A stretch of 23,478 nt of DNA from Dorea_D sp963559605. GTDB lineage: Bacteria > Bacillota > Clostridia > Lachnospirales > Lachnospiraceae. Below the pieces are notes generated by a model, which was not told the origin of the DNA, did no database searches, and saw only the letters and a list, made by a program, of their open reading frames with translations. Where the stretch lies: assembly GCA_963559605.1 (NCBI GenBank), contig CAUWLL010000039.1:1-23478 (forward strand), in the 5' to 3' direction. Of this stretch, positions 14,772 to 23,144 are shown one piece after another (position 1 is the stretch's first letter; every line of letters begins with the position of its first letter). The position numbers and the translations under genes are program-made.

Positions 14772-14780
14772 ATTATAGCA
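14772..14780 (-). promoter_or_regulatory. Extended -10 promoter for the dehydrogenase gene
   Basis: On the minus strand TGCTATAAT (14780 to 14772) is a perfect TGnTATAAT extended -10. The -35 is weak. It lies about 40 bases before the ATG at 14734. Confidence 0.6.
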
Positions 14781-14819
14781 TAGATTGAAGGAGAAGAGAA
14801 AATTTAAGAATACTTTAAG

Positions 14820-14849
14820 TTGTCACTTTCTGTCGGATTATAGTATAAT
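14820..14849 (+). promoter_or_regulatory. Sigma-A promoter for the C39 peptidase cluster
   Basis: TTGTCA (14820-14825), an 18-base spacer and TATAAT (14844-14849). The expected RNA start near 14856 helps decide the start codon of the next gene. Confidence 0.7.
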
Positions 14850-14885
14850 AAATTCTTGAAAATGAAAGAAAGGCTCATAACAGAG

Positions 14886-15752
14886 ATGGATAGATATAAG
14901 CATAGAAAGAGAAAACAACAAGTACACCGTCAGCTCTTTTTCACTTTTTTGGGAATTATATGCGTGATCGGTGTGGGAGCAGTTTTAGGAATGGGTGAAT
15001 CCGACAGGGCAAAGCCTGTAAAAGAGACGGCAAATGCGGTGAAGACAGAAAAGCAGATGGAAACTCCCGAGGCAGAGGTGCAGGAAGAGACGCCGGAAGA
15101 ACGACTGGAGCGGGTGAGACGACAGGCAAAAGCCGGGAAGTATCCGAAAGGCGTTATAGAACTTTTGGATAAGAACAAAGCTACTGTGGATTACGTGGAA
15201 CAATACGATGAGAAGAAAGCGCTTCCGGCTGCGAAGACCATTGGAGAAAATCTTGTGAAAGGTCAGATCCCCCATCTATTACAGTGGGATCAGCGGTGGG
15301 GATATGCGCCTTACGGAACGAGTAATGTGGCAGTAAGCGGATGTGGTCCGACATGCCTTTCTATGGTTGCGGCAGGACTTACCGGAGACTCTTCGCTGAC
15401 ACCTGCAAGGCTTGCGGCTTACGGGACAAAAAAAGGGTATGTGGACAAAGATAATAATACGTACTGGAAATTTATGAGCGAGGGACTTGCCCGATGGAAC
15501 ATTGATTGTTATGAAACGGATATGGATAAAAAACGGATCACTGCGGAGCTGAAAGCAGGACATCCGGTGATCCTAAGTGTAGGTCCCGGTGATTTTACGA
15601 AGATAGGACATTTTATCGTTTTGACCGAGTATACAGACGGAAAGATAAAGGTTCTGGATCCGTTTAGTCAGGAAACTACGGGGAAACTCTGGACGTTCAA
15701 GCGGCTTGCAAAACAGACGAAGGCTGCATGGGTATATTCCCGCAAGAAATAA
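14886..15752 (+). CDS. Membrane-anchored C39-like cysteine peptidase
   Basis: The protein has 288 residues from ATG 14886. An in-frame ATG at 14862 would leave a leader of only about six bases after the predicted RNA start and no ribosome site, so the later start is preferred, although its GAAAGAAAGG site is distant (13 bases). A basic head (RYKHRKRKQQ) is followed by one membrane helix (about 17-36), an acidic linker to 110 and a peptidase_C39_2 domain at 130-285. Cys153 (SGCGPTCLSM), His242 (GHFIVL) and Asp258 (LDPF) form the likely triad. The catalytic domain should be outside the cell, acting on peptides or on cell-wall or surface proteins. No bacteriocin precursor or ABC domain is near, so it is not a bacteriocin-processing transporter. 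Confidence 0.85.
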   Translation: MDRYKHRKRKQQVHRQLFFTFLGIICVIGVGAVLGMGESDRAKPVKETANAVKTEKQMETPEAEVQEETPEERLERVRRQAKAGKYPKGVIELLDKNKATVDYVEQYDEKKALPAAKTIGENLVKGQIPHLLQWDQRWGYAPYGTSNVAVSGCGPTCLSMVAAGLTGDSSLTPARLAAYGTKKGYVDKDNNTYWKFMSEGLARWNIDCYETDMDKKRITAELKAGHPVILSVGPGDFTKIGHFIVLTEYTDGKIKVLDPFSQETTGKLWTFKRLAKQTKAAWVYSRKK

Positions 15753-15768
15753 TGGGGAGGCGATCAAT

Positions 15769-16464
15769 ATGACTGTTACTTATATAAACCATAGTGGATT
15801 TTTTATAGAGCTGGAAACCACTTGGATGTTATTCGATTATTATAACGGGAAGATTCCCCCATTGCCGGAGGGAAAGAAAGGTTATGTGTTTTCCAGTCAC
15901 CGCCATCCAGATCATTTCCGCTCGGAAATTTTCAGGCTTTGTGAAGAACAAAAAGACATTCGGTTTATTTTATCATCTGACATAGACAAGAAAAAAGTGC
16001 CGGAGAATCTGCGGGAACAGACTTTTTTCATAAGACCGAACGCGGATTTGGCAATAGACGGTGTGAAGGTCCATACCCTCCGGTCTACAGATGAGGGAGT
16101 GGCATTTCTTGTGGAAGCGGAAGGTCAGACATTTTATCACGCCGGGGACTTGAACGACTGGCGCTGGAAAGAAGAGTCTGAGGACTGGAATCAAAAGATG
16201 AAAAAGAGTTTTCGCAAATGTATCGAGCCACTGAGAGACAGGAAGATAGATGCGGCGTTTGTCCCTCTTGATGTGAGACAGGAAGAGTATTATAATTGCG
16301 GTATGGATTATTTTCTGGAACTTACGGAAACAAAGAGGGTATACCCTATGCATTTTTGGGGACAGCCGGAGATTACCGAAAGATGGTTTGAGGAGCATCC
16401 ACAGCACCCGAAACGGCGGAGCATTGTCAGGATCACCGGAGAAGGGGAAGTATTTGAGCAATAG
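15769..16464 (+). CDS. Metallo-beta-lactamase-fold hydrolase
   Basis: The protein has 231 residues from ATG 15769, chosen because GGGGAGG sits just upstream. An earlier in-frame start would lie inside the peptidase gene. The metal motif HRHPDH gives His44, His46, Asp48 and His49, and a later His in FYHAGDLNDW (near 124) supplies the third ligand site. The fold opens with TVTYINHSGFFIE, as in UlaG/YtnP-like small hydrolases. It is a soluble cytoplasmic enzyme of unknown substrate. It lies 16 bases after the peptidase gene and 28 before the glyoxalase gene, so the three are probably co-transcribed. Confidence 0.87.
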   Translation: MTVTYINHSGFFIELETTWMLFDYYNGKIPPLPEGKKGYVFSSHRHPDHFRSEIFRLCEEQKDIRFILSSDIDKKKVPENLREQTFFIRPNADLAIDGVKVHTLRSTDEGVAFLVEAEGQTFYHAGDLNDWRWKEESEDWNQKMKKSFRKCIEPLRDRKIDAAFVPLDVRQEEYYNCGMDYFLELTETKRVYPMHFWGQPEITERWFEEHPQHPKRRSIVRITGEGEVFEQ

Positions 16465-16492
16465 GAAGCACAAAGAGAAGGGAGACAGGATT

Positions 16493-16864
16493 ATGGATTT
16501 TCAATTTGCACATTACAATTACAATGTAAAAGATTTAGAAAAATCTTTGAAATTCTATGAGGAGGCGCTGGGACTGAAGGAAGTACGACGCAAAGAGGCT
16601 GAGGATGGAAGTTTTATCCTCGTATATTTGGGCGACGGAAAGACCGGTTTTCAGTTAGAACTTACGTGGCTGCGCGACTGGGAGAAGGATCACTATGACT
16701 TAGGGGATAATGAGATACATCTGGCATTTACTACAGACGATATGGAAGGCGCTCATAAGAAACATGAGGAGATGGGATGTATTTGTTTTGAGAATCCGGC
16801 AATGGGGATTTACTTTATCAGCGATCCGGACGGATACTGGCTGGAGATTGTGCCGGAGAAATAA
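16493..16864 (+). CDS. Glyoxalase I-like VOC-family protein
   Basis: The protein has 123 residues from ATG 16493, preceded by AAGGGAG; upstream in-frame starts lie inside the previous gene. It has two beta-alpha-beta-beta-beta units of the VOC fold. The four metal ligands of glyoxalase I are in place: His7 (AHYNYNV), Glu56 (FQLEL), His76 (IHLAF) and Glu118 (YWLEIV). It probably isomerises the methylglyoxal-thiol adduct, although clostridia often lack glutathione, so the thiol is uncertain. Together with the neighbouring metallo-beta-lactamase-fold protein (glyoxalase II shares that fold) it could detoxify methylglyoxal, but the neighbour's sequence is not a typical glyoxalase II. A terminator follows. 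Confidence 0.85.
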   Translation: MDFQFAHYNYNVKDLEKSLKFYEEALGLKEVRRKEAEDGSFILVYLGDGKTGFQLELTWLRDWEKDHYDLGDNEIHLAFTTDDMEGAHKKHEEMGCICFENPAMGIYFISDPDGYWLEIVPEK

Positions 16865-16892
16865 GAGAATTGAAAACAGAAGATGGTAGGAG

Positions 16893-16922
16893 AAAAGCAG
16901 TTTATTTTTAGACTGCTTTTTT
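16893..16922 (+). terminator. Rho-independent terminator after the glyoxalase gene
   Basis: AAAAGCAGT (16893-16901) pairs perfectly with ACTGCTTTT (16912-16920) and ends in a T-run. Confidence 0.85.
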
Positions 16923-16944
16923 CAATATGAAAAAAATATAAAAA

Positions 16945-16971
16945 TTAGCACTCTATACTTTACAGTGCTAA
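16945..16971. promoter_or_regulatory. CIRCE element (HrcA operator) upstream of clpB
   Basis: TTAGCACTC (16945-16953), a 9-base spacer and CAGTGCTAA (16963-16971). The consensus is TTAGCACTC-N9-GAGTGCTAA, so there is one mismatch. HrcA repressor binds this site and releases it on heat or misfolding stress. Confidence 0.92.
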
Positions 16972-16980
16972 CAATATGTG

Positions 16981-16995
16981 CTATATTTCATATAG
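16981..16995. promoter_or_regulatory. Small inverted repeat in the clpB leader
   Basis: CTATAT-TTC-ATATAG is a perfect 6-bp inverted repeat 10 bases after the CIRCE element. It is weak A+T structure and does not fit a CtsR box. Confidence 0.3.
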
Positions 16996-17032
16996 AACAA
17001 GAAAACAAAGCACAGTCAAAGGAGGCAGTGTT

Positions 17033-19621
17033 ATGAATATTCAAAAATTTACACAAAAATCACTACAGGCGGTGCAGGATACTGAGCGCACAGCCATGGA
17101 GTACGGGAATCAGGAAATCGAGCAGGAGCATTTGCTTTATGCGCTTCTTGTACAGGATGAAAGTCTCATCTTAAAATTGATGGAGAAGATGGGAATTGAT
17201 AAGAATCAGATGATAAACCGTGTGGAGGAGGCGCTCAGAAAACGCACAAAAGTACAGGGCGGACAGCCTTATGTGGGGCAAGAACTGAACAAAGCGTTGA
17301 TTCATGCAGAGGATGAAGCAAAACAGATGGGTGATGAATATGTGTCGGTGGAGCATATTTTTCTGGCGCTTTTGAAGTATGCCAACAAAGAGGTAAAGGC
17401 GATTTTTCGGGAAATGGGAATTACCCGAGACGGATTTTTGCAGGTGCTGTCTACCGTAAGAGGCAACCAGAGAGTGACCAGTGACAATCCAGAGAGTACG
17501 TATGATACGCTGAACAAATACGGCACAGATCTGGTGGAGCGGGCAAGGGATCAGAAGCTGGATCCGGTTATCGGACGAGACGCTGAGATACGAAATGCAG
17601 TACGCATTCTGTCAAGAAAGACGAAGAATAATCCGGTGCTGATTGGAGAACCGGGTGTAGGTAAAACAGCAGTTGTGGAAGGTCTGGCACAGAGAATCGT
17701 CAAAGGAGACGTGCCGGAGGGATTGAAAGATAAGACAATCTTTTCCCTTGACATGGGGGCGCTGGTGGCAGGAGCCAAGTACCGGGGAGAATTTGAGGAG
17801 CGTCTGAAAGCCGTACTGGAAGAAGTAAAGAACAGTGACGGCAGAATCATTCTGTTTATCGACGAACTCCATACCATAGTGGGAGCCGGAAAGACAGACG
17901 GCGCCATGGATGCAGGAAATATGTTAAAGCCAATGCTTGCCCGTGGAGAGCTTCATTGTATCGGCGCTACAACGTTGGACGAATATCGTCAGTATATCGA
18001 AAAAGACGCGGCGCTGGAACGTCGTTTCCAGCCTGTGCTTGTAGATGAACCGACAGTAGAGGACGCTATATCTATCCTCCGGGGATTAAAAGAGCGTTAC
18101 GAAGTATTTCACGGTGTGAAGATTACAGACGGCGCGCTGGTAGCTGCCGCAACGTTGTCCGACCGCTATATTTCCGATCGTTTTCTTCCGGACAAAGCGA
18201 TCGATCTGGTGGACGAGGCATGTGCGCTTATTAAGACAGAGCTGGATTCCATGCCGGCGGAGTTAGATGAGCTGCAGCGTAAGATCATGCAGTTTGAAAT
18301 AGAAGAAGCCGCGCTTAAAAAGGAAAATGACAGACTCAGCCAAGACAGACTGGTACACCTCCAGCAGGAACTTGCAGAGCTTAGAGAAGATTTTGCCGGA
18401 AAGAAAGCCCAGTGGGATAATGAGAAAGTAGGCGTAGAACGCGTCCAGAAGCTCCGCGAAGAGATTGAACAGGTGAACAAAGAGATCGAACGGGCGCAGC
18501 ATTCCTATGACTTAGAGAAAGCGGCAGAGCTTCAGTATGGACGATTGCCGCAGCTACAGAGCCAGCTGGAAGCAGAGGAAGCGAAGGTAAAAGACGAGGA
18601 TCGCTCTCTTGTACATGAAAGCGTGACAGACGAAGAGATTGCCAAAATCGTTTCCCGGTGGAGCGGCATCCCGGTATCTAAGTTAAATGAAAGTGAGAGG
18701 AGTAAGACGCTTCATCTGGCAGATGAACTGCACAAGCGTGTGATCGGACAGGATGAAGGCGTAGAATTAGTAACAGAAGCCATCATCCGTTCCAGAGCAG
18801 GCATCAAAGATCCGACCAAGCCTATCGGCTCCTTCTTATTCCTTGGACCTACAGGAGTCGGTAAGACAGAGCTTGCCAAAGCATTGGCGGAAAGCTTGTT
18901 TGACGATGAGAATAACATGGTTCGGATTGATATGAGCGAGTATATGGAGAAGTATTCCGTGTCCAGACTGATCGGAGCGCCTCCGGGATATGTAGGTTAT
19001 GACGAGGGAGGTCAGCTTACGGAGGCAGTGCGCAGGAAACCATATTCGGTGGTACTGTTTGATGAGGTTGAAAAAGCGCACCCGGATGTATTTAACGTAC
19101 TTCTGCAAGTATTGGATGACGGACGTATTACAGACTCTCAGGGTCGGACGGTAGATTTTAAAAATACGATCCTCATTATGACATCCAACATTGGTTCGGC
19201 ATATCTGTTAGACGGCATGGATGAACATGGCAATATCAACGAAGAAAGCCGACAGGCAGTGATGAATGATCTGCGCGCTCATTTCCGACCGGAGTTTTTG
19301 AACCGTTTGGATGAGATGATCATGTTCAAACCATTGACGAAAGATAATATTTACAACATTATTGATTTACTAATTACAGATGTAAACAAGCGTCTCGCCG
19401 ACAAGGAGCTCTCGATTGCGCTTACTGAGGCTGCCAAACGACAGATTGTGGAAGCAGGCTATGATCCGAATTATGGCGCAAGACCATTGAAACGTTATGT
19501 TCAAAAGAATGTGGAGACACTGGCGGCTAAGCTTATGCTAAAAGGAGACATCGGCGCCGGGGAGACCATTGTCATTGACGCGGATAATGGAGAATTAACC
19601 GCAATTAGCCGCAAGGAGTAA
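17033..19621 (+). CDS. clpB: ATP-dependent chaperone ClpB
   Basis: The protein has 862 residues from ATG 17033, fixed by the strong AAAGGAGG site; an upstream in-frame ATG lies within the regulatory region. It is full length for the family (about 860). The order is: N-terminal double Clp repeat (1-150), first AAA+ domain with GEPGVGKT (205-212), a long charged coiled-coil middle domain (about 400-530), second AAA+ domain with GPTGVGKT (605-612), and the C-terminal small domain. The middle domain marks it as ClpB and not ClpC or ClpA, and no ClpP-binding loop is expected. It forms hexamers that pull proteins out of aggregates together with DnaK, in the cytoplasm. The CIRCE operator puts it under HrcA. 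Confidence 0.97.
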   Translation: MNIQKFTQKSLQAVQDTERTAMEYGNQEIEQEHLLYALLVQDESLILKLMEKMGIDKNQMINRVEEALRKRTKVQGGQPYVGQELNKALIHAEDEAKQMGDEYVSVEHIFLALLKYANKEVKAIFREMGITRDGFLQVLSTVRGNQRVTSDNPESTYDTLNKYGTDLVERARDQKLDPVIGRDAEIRNAVRILSRKTKNNPVLIGEPGVGKTAVVEGLAQRIVKGDVPEGLKDKTIFSLDMGALVAGAKYRGEFEERLKAVLEEVKNSDGRIILFIDELHTIVGAGKTDGAMDAGNMLKPMLARGELHCIGATTLDEYRQYIEKDAALERRFQPVLVDEPTVEDAISILRGLKERYEVFHGVKITDGALVAAATLSDRYISDRFLPDKAIDLVDEACALIKTELDSMPAELDELQRKIMQFEIEEAALKKENDRLSQDRLVHLQQELAELREDFAGKKAQWDNEKVGVERVQKLREEIEQVNKEIERAQHSYDLEKAAELQYGRLPQLQSQLEAEEAKVKDEDRSLVHESVTDEEIAKIVSRWSGIPVSKLNESERSKTLHLADELHKRVIGQDEGVELVTEAIIRSRAGIKDPTKPIGSFLFLGPTGVGKTELAKALAESLFDDENNMVRIDMSEYMEKYSVSRLIGAPPGYVGYDEGGQLTEAVRRKPYSVVLFDEVEKAHPDVFNVLLQVLDDGRITDSQGRTVDFKNTILIMTSNIGSAYLLDGMDEHGNINEESRQAVMNDLRAHFRPEFLNRLDEMIMFKPLTKDNIYNIIDLLITDVNKRLADKELSIALTEAAKRQIVEAGYDPNYGARPLKRYVQKNVETLAAKLMLKGDIGAGETIVIDADNGELTAISRKE

Positions 19622-19639
19622 ATTTCCGAAATAAGGGTG

Positions 19640-19668
19640 TTGACAAAGAAAAAAATGGCGGATATACT
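19640..19668 (+). promoter_or_regulatory. Sigma-A promoter for the YitT gene
   Basis: TTGACA (19640-19645), a 17-base spacer and TATACT (19663-19668). It is near consensus and starts only 19 bases after the clpB stop. Confidence 0.82.
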
Positions 19669-19681
19669 GGTAGTGGTAAAG

Positions 19682-19721
19682 AGCAGTTGCGAATTATAAT
19701 TTATTATAGTTTGCAGCTGCT
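19682..19721 (+). promoter_or_regulatory. Hairpin in the YitT leader, possible clpB terminator
   Basis: AGCAGTTGC (19682-19690) pairs with GCAGCTGCT (19713-19721) with one G-U, enclosing an A+T-rich inner stem. It lies downstream of the YitT promoter, so it would be in that gene's leader; it may also stop clpB read-through. The T-tract after it is short. Confidence 0.45.
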
Positions 19722-19773
19722 TTCGTGTGTTTGATGCAAGGATGATAAAAAAACGATAAAGGAGAGAACGGAT

Positions 19774-20643
19774 ATGAAACAAATAAAATGGAAAGAACTA
19801 GGTGTTGACATTCTGATCGACATTGTGGCAGGTATGATTATTGCGGTCGGTATTTATAATTTCGCGTTGAAGGCAAATTTCCCGGTCGCGGGATTTTCAG
19901 GAATTGCTATCGTAATGTATCATCTGTTCGGGCTTCCGGTAGGTATAGGAACCATCTTTTTGAATATTCCGGTATCTATCTTTTGTTATAAATTTCTGGG
20001 AAGAGTCTTCTTCTTTAAGTCTCTTAAGTCCATGGTTATCTCTTCGCTGTTGATGGACTATGTGGCTCCGCTCTTTCCGGTATATGAAGGCAGCAGATTC
20101 TTGGCTGCGCTCTGTATGGGTGTGCTCTGTGGCGTTGGTTATTCCATGATATATATGCGCGCGTCTTCTACAGGAGGGCAGGACTTTATTACCATGTCAG
20201 TGAAGAAGATTAAACCGCATATGTCTTTGGGAGTGATCACATTTATTATCGATATTTTTACGATCGTTCTCGGTACGGTAGTTGTATTCAAAGATGTAGA
20301 CGGATTTATTTACGGTGTAATCGTGACCTATCTTATGGCATATGTCATGGATCGTATTATGTATGGAATTGATGCAGGAAAGATGACGCTGATCGTAACA
20401 GAACACGGCGAAGAAGTGGCAGAGCAAATCGACGAATACTCAGGAAGAGGTTCCACGATTTTGCATGGAATGGGAAGCTACTCCAAGAAGAAAAAAGACG
20501 TTGTAATGTGTGCATGTAACAACAAGCAGATGTTTGCCATTAAGAAAATGGTACATCAGATCGACCCACAGGCATTTACAGTTATTATGGAGTCCAACGA
20601 GGTTGTGGGGGAAGGATTCAAAGAAGAAGTGAATATACTGTAG
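19774..20643 (+). CDS. YitT-family membrane protein (DUF2179)
   Basis: The protein has 289 residues with five or six membrane helices in residues 10-185, starting ILIDIVAGMIIAVGIYNFAL. The conserved ASSTGGQDFI motif is near residue 130. A soluble C-terminal DUF2179 domain spans about 205-285, with GRGSTILHGMGSYS and a CACNNKQ segment. The family is widespread in Firmicutes; its transport role is not established. It has its own promoter and a GGAGAG ribosome site. The gap to the next gene shows weak hairpins but no clear terminator. Confidence 0.9.
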   Translation: MKQIKWKELGVDILIDIVAGMIIAVGIYNFALKANFPVAGFSGIAIVMYHLFGLPVGIGTIFLNIPVSIFCYKFLGRVFFFKSLKSMVISSLLMDYVAPLFPVYEGSRFLAALCMGVLCGVGYSMIYMRASSTGGQDFITMSVKKIKPHMSLGVITFIIDIFTIVLGTVVVFKDVDGFIYGVIVTYLMAYVMDRIMYGIDAGKMTLIVTEHGEEVAEQIDEYSGRGSTILHGMGSYSKKKKDVVMCACNNKQMFAIKKMVHQIDPQAFTVIMESNEVVGEGFKEEVNIL

Positions 20644-20724
20644 AGTTAGTAACGTCTATTGAAGTGAAAGCAATTTAAGAGGTTAAGAGAGATACCTCTC
20701 TCGAATAGTTAAAGATAAGAAAAG

Positions 20725-21651
20725 ATGGATAATGTTTGTAATGATTTAAAACAAAATATATATGCAATAGAAATAATTGAAAAACAATTAAAAATAACGC
20801 TCCTTCCTGAAGCCAAAGAGCATTTTTTTGAGTTATCTGGCACAGATGAATTCATTATCGGACAGACAGCCGGAAACCATTCAGTGTTGATAAAAACTTG
20901 TCAAGATATATCCGATGACAAACAGGAAATCAATATGTATTACGTTGATGTAAAGACAGACAAGATAATGTTTTGTGAAGATGTTATTATGAAAGGGTCT
21001 TACCATATGCCGTATATATCAAATTGCGGAGACGAAGAATATATTTTGGTTGAGAGTGCAGTAATAGATCCTTACGAAATAGATGAGGCTAAAAAAGATA
21101 CTTCCTGTGTATATAATAATGATATTTTAACGCTACGTTTACGAAAGTTAATAGAATCAGTGTCTAAAAATGAAGAATTAAGATGGGATGTGATTCTCTC
21201 TGCGAAAGAGGGATATTATATAACTGTTCTTCAAGTAAATGGTCCTTACATATGGTTTTCGGAAACGACCGTAGATGAAACAGAAACGAATATAGTGAAG
21301 TATAATTTGAGTAACGGTATAATTGAAGCCAATTTAAACATTAAAAATAGAATTGATAAAGCAGTTTTTAACGGAGATAAATTGTTATGCTTGTATAAAT
21401 GGAATAGTAGCAAAGAAATTATCGATATATATAATGATCAAGGGGCGAGTATTTCACGTATCGATTATTCTCCGCTAATGAAGGAACAGTATGAAATAGA
21501 ATTGGATGAAGTATTATCGATTTTAGATGAACGGTATGTTGTTTTTGATGCTACAGACTATAGTGGAGATGAATCGTATCAGTGTAGAGTTGTATATGAT
21601 ATTACTAATAATCAATTTATGATCCATAATAATTCCTATATGGAATTTTGA
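20725..21651 (+). CDS. Orphan A+T-rich protein of unknown function, likely beta-rich
   Basis: The protein has 308 residues. I do not recognise a family. The sequence alternates short hydrophobic strands with acidic turns (INMYYVDVKTDKIMF, GPYIWFSETTVDETETNIVKY, IIDIYNDQGASISRIDYSP), a pattern seen in beta-propeller-like proteins, but no WD or kelch repeat is clear. There is no signal peptide or membrane helix. The ribosome site is poor (AAGAAAAG), unlike almost all neighbours, so the ATG at 20725 is not certain. It is much more A+T-rich than the genes on its left, which suggests recent acquisition. A strong terminator follows. Confidence 0.7.
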   Translation: MDNVCNDLKQNIYAIEIIEKQLKITLLPEAKEHFFELSGTDEFIIGQTAGNHSVLIKTCQDISDDKQEINMYYVDVKTDKIMFCEDVIMKGSYHMPYISNCGDEEYILVESAVIDPYEIDEAKKDTSCVYNNDILTLRLRKLIESVSKNEELRWDVILSAKEGYYITVLQVNGPYIWFSETTVDETETNIVKYNLSNGIIEANLNIKNRIDKAVFNGDKLLCLYKWNSSKEIIDIYNDQGASISRIDYSPLMKEQYEIELDEVLSILDERYVVFDATDYSGDESYQCRVVYDITNNQFMIHNNSYMEF

Positions 21652-21666
21652 ATTTTGTAAAGAGAT

Positions 21667-21702
21667 AAAAGGGCGCACCTCAGTTGTGAGGTGCCCCTTT
21701 TT
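21667..21702 (+). terminator. Rho-independent terminator
   Basis: AAAAGGG-C-GCACCTCA (21667-21682) pairs with TGAGGTGC-CCC-TTTT (21687-21701) with one bulged C and a GTTG loop. The A-tract and T-tract let it also serve the convergent DUF975 gene. Confidence 0.88.
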
Positions 21703-21743
21703 AATAATAGATTTTTAAACACTCTGCATGTTCATAAAATTCG

Positions 21744-22532
21744 TTATTCCTGTAAAATATAGCCGTTGTCGTATGCTTTTTCTTTGTTATAAGCGTAAAG
21801 CTCTGTAAATGTAGCCAAGTAATATGGATTTACATAGAAAATGCCTGCAAGTCCGCAAGTGATCAAGCTTAAAAAATCCCAACCGATAAATGATAAAGAC
21901 AATATGAAGGCATCTCCTTTCTCGCCGTCCATCATTCGTTTGCTGAGAGAAAGGACGTCTTTGGAGCTCATTGTAGGATTTTCTGCAAGGATATACGGCA
22001 CCATCAAATACTCGTAGGACTTTATCGCACCCGGAATGATGAAAAGAAACGTCCATAAAAATACCTGTATATCTCGGAGGAACATAGTCTTTATAATATT
22101 CATATAACGTCCGTTCTTAAAGCCATCAAAGATTATGCCTGCCGACGGAGTTTTGGTTCTGTTCTGAATAAAAAATGCCATACCACCAACTTCGATTACA
22201 TTAAACAGAAAGATTTTCAAGACAGCGCCGACCAGTGCGATGGCAGTTAGAACAGGAGGAAACAGGAAAGCCAGAAAAGATTCTTCAGATTCCTCTACAT
22301 AGTCCTCATAATCATCTTCGTAGTCCGGGTCATCAGGAGTCTCACCGTTATTTATCTCCCGGATTTCCTGAATGTCCTGAATAATAGAGATACCGCTGCT
22401 TCCGATACCGATTAACCCACTTCCGGTGAACAGTATGATGAGAAGAGAGACTCCTACGCATACCCAATAGTTTTTCTTAAATAGCTTCTTTGCATTTTCT
22501 TTTAATAGTGCACTTGTCCAAGTTTTATTCAT
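21744..22532 (-). CDS. DUF975 family membrane protein
   Basis: The protein has 262 residues. After the conserved N-terminal motif (SALLKENAKKLFKKNYW) come about five or six membrane helices. An acidic loop (near residues 65-85, rich in D, E and Y) separates helix 1 from the rest. IIPGAIKSYEYLMVPYILAENP and LSKRMMDGEKGDAF are hallmarks of the family. The role is unknown; related YciC-like membrane proteins are often near stress regulators. AGGAG precedes the ATG. It lies 71 bases after the small membrane gene on the same strand and may share its promoter. Confidence 0.88.
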   Translation of the reverse strand: MNKTWTSALLKENAKKLFKKNYWVCVGVSLLIILFTGSGLIGIGSSGISIIQDIQEIREINNGETPDDPDYEDDYEDYVEESEESFLAFLFPPVLTAIALVGAVLKIFLFNVIEVGGMAFFIQNRTKTPSAGIIFDGFKNGRYMNIIKTMFLRDIQVFLWTFLFIIPGAIKSYEYLMVPYILAENPTMSSKDVLSLSKRMMDGEKGDAFILSLSFIGWDFLSLITCGLAGIFYVNPYYLATFTELYAYNKEKAYDNGYILQE

Positions 22533-22603
22533 GATTTTTCTCCTCGCATTTCATAAATAGTTTTCATTAGCGTTATTACATGTTTTTGCTTTTAGTATTT
22601 CTA

Positions 22604-23023
22604 TTATTTCTTTTCACGTATCCATCGTGATATATCCCATATAATAACGAGACTGAAAACGATGCAGAAACATAAAAAACAAATTTCTGTTATCCCGGAT
22701 AGTGACGAAGAAAATATCCCCGCAACAAATGATGCAACAAGTAAAAAAATCAGTAGTTTAATTCCGGTCCATAAAATTTTATGGTCTATAGAATCAGCGA
22801 TAGTCGTTTTGTCTATTCCAAACATTTGAACAACCGAATATTCTATAATTGAAATCAGAACATTTAACCATATGAGTATGGTAAACGCCTGCGTTCCGAT
22901 AGCGGTGACTTGCTGAGGAAGGATAAGTATCCGACCCAGTGTGTAAATGGTGACAATCGATAGCATTAGTATAAGAGAAGCTACTAAACGTATACGAGTT
23001 ATCAAAAGACTTGAATTTTTCAT
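22604..23023 (-). CDS. Small four-helix membrane protein
   Basis: The protein has 139 residues from the ATG at 23023; AAAGGAGAT just upstream chooses it over a longer frame that would run through the operator region. Four hydrophobic helices are visible at about 8-30, 43-65, 80-105 and 112-132, with short loops and a basic C-terminal tail (SRWIREKK). It resembles the DUF2975 group, which is often encoded next to a small XRE regulator, as here. That match is by layout and not by a clear motif. It is divergent from the XRE gene across a gap with two copies of one palindrome, suggesting control by that regulator. Confidence 0.75.
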   Translation of the reverse strand: MKNSSLLITRIRLVASLILMLSIVTIYTLGRILILPQQVTAIGTQAFTILIWLNVLISIIEYSVVQMFGIDKTTIADSIDHKILWTGIKLLIFLLVASFVAGIFSSSLSGITEICFLCFCIVFSLVIIWDISRWIREKK

Positions 23024-23070
23024 AGTGTAATATCTCCTTTCGGGTAACCCCTTAATAAATGTTAGGTTCA

Positions 23071-23100
23071 ATATATCAGAATGTAAAGGAAAATGTAAGC
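23071..23100 (-). promoter_or_regulatory. Candidate promoter for the small membrane protein gene
   Basis: On the minus strand CTTACA, an 18-base spacer and TATATT lie right after the left palindrome copy. Both hexamers are imperfect. A repressor bound at the palindrome would touch the -35 box. Confidence 0.4.
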
Positions 23101-23113
23101 AACCATTGGTTGC
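23099..23113. promoter_or_regulatory. Palindromic operator, copy 1
   Basis: GCAACCATTGGTTGC is a perfect 15-base palindrome with a central T. The same core (CAACCATTGGTTG) recurs at 23145-23157, 45 bases away. Confidence 0.75.
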
Positions 23114-23144
23114 ATCTTGTAAATTAAAGCATGCGGACGAAAAG

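Noticed and set aside
17551..18502. Several minus-strand frames of 79-118 codons inside clpB
   Set aside because: All are antisense to highly conserved AAA+ coding sequence and lack ribosome sites.
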